Positions 63,986 to 64,000 of a stretch of DNA of 64,000 nt are shown here, one piece after another. The stretch is from Lentzea pudingi (lineage in GTDB: Bacteria; Actinomycetota; Actinomycetes; Mycobacteriales; Pseudonocardiaceae), in the NCBI RefSeq assembly GCF_014646255.1, contig NZ_BMNC01000022.1:30440-94439 (forward strand). The letters are read 5' to 3'. The translations under genes and the position numbers were made by a program. The notes under the pieces are model-generated. The model had not been told where the DNA came from. It did no database searches and worked only from the letters and a program-made list of their open reading frames with translations. Position 1 is the first letter of the stretch; each line of letters begins with the position of its first letter.

Positions 63986-64000
63986 TGCAGGTAGGGGTGT

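Overview
The window is a high-GC actinobacterial chromosome segment, most likely from the order Pseudonocardiales (Lentzea, Saccharothrix or Amycolatopsis relatives). The basis is gene order and protein style, not a species match. The order thrT-metT-rpmG-hadA-hadB-trpT-secE-nusG-rplK-rplA ... rplJ-rplL ... mkl ... rpoB-rpoC ... rpsL-rpsG-fusA-tuf ... rpsJ-to-rplO is the one known from Mycobacterium and its relatives. Coding is dense, many genes start with GTG or TTG, and many neighbours overlap by 4 nt (ATGA/GTGA).

Layout. 1-4.8 kb is accessory: the end of a PP2C-like phosphatase, a divergent HxlR regulator facing an imine-reductase-like / SDR / AhpD-like cassette, a perfect but orphan SOS box, a GNAT enzyme and a broken PhzF gene. 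4.9-7.5 kb holds a membrane GGDEF-EAL protein whose GGDEF half looks inactive. 7.6-12.1 kb carries three tRNAs, rpmG, hadAB, secE, nusG, rplK and rplA. 12.1-14.7 kb holds a GlxA-type regulator divergent from a second imine-reductase-like gene, plus a membrane protein. 14.7-15.9 kb is the L10 leader with rplJ-rplL. 15.9-16.4 kb is intergenic DNA with a strong terminator, a 171-bp dispersed repeat and a very large snap-back palindrome.

16.6-27.5 kb is a complete Mce lipid-import operon (ATPase, two YrbE permeases, MceA-F, two Mce-associated proteins) lying between rplL and rpoB. After it comes about 1.1 kb without a gene, containing an 18-bp tandem repeat. 28.6-36.1 kb is rpoB-rpoC. 36.1-40.4 kb is accessory: a DUF418 membrane protein, a TetR regulator, a DUF4287 protein, a two-gene module that looks like a toxin-antitoxin pair with an operator-studded promoter, a zinc-ribbon protein and an APH-fold kinase.

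40.4-48.8 kb is a type VII secretion-style toxin island on the minus strand. It runs, in transcription order, from two Cys-rich envelope proteins through a YbaB-like and a WXG100-like protein to a 1464-aa polymorphic toxin and a 701-aa putative immunity protein. The toxin has a CpnT-like N-terminus, a Pro/Ser/Gly-rich linker, a His/Cys caspase-like domain and a C-terminal ADP-ribosyltransferase with R, STT and ExE motifs. I regard this as the most interesting system in the window.

48.8-63.6 kb is the str operon (rpsL, rpsG, fusA, tuf) followed by the S10/spc block from rpsJ to rplO. It ends in a terminator, a 15-bp tandem repeat and a second copy of the dispersed repeat. All functional calls come from motif reading by eye. 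No database search was possible.
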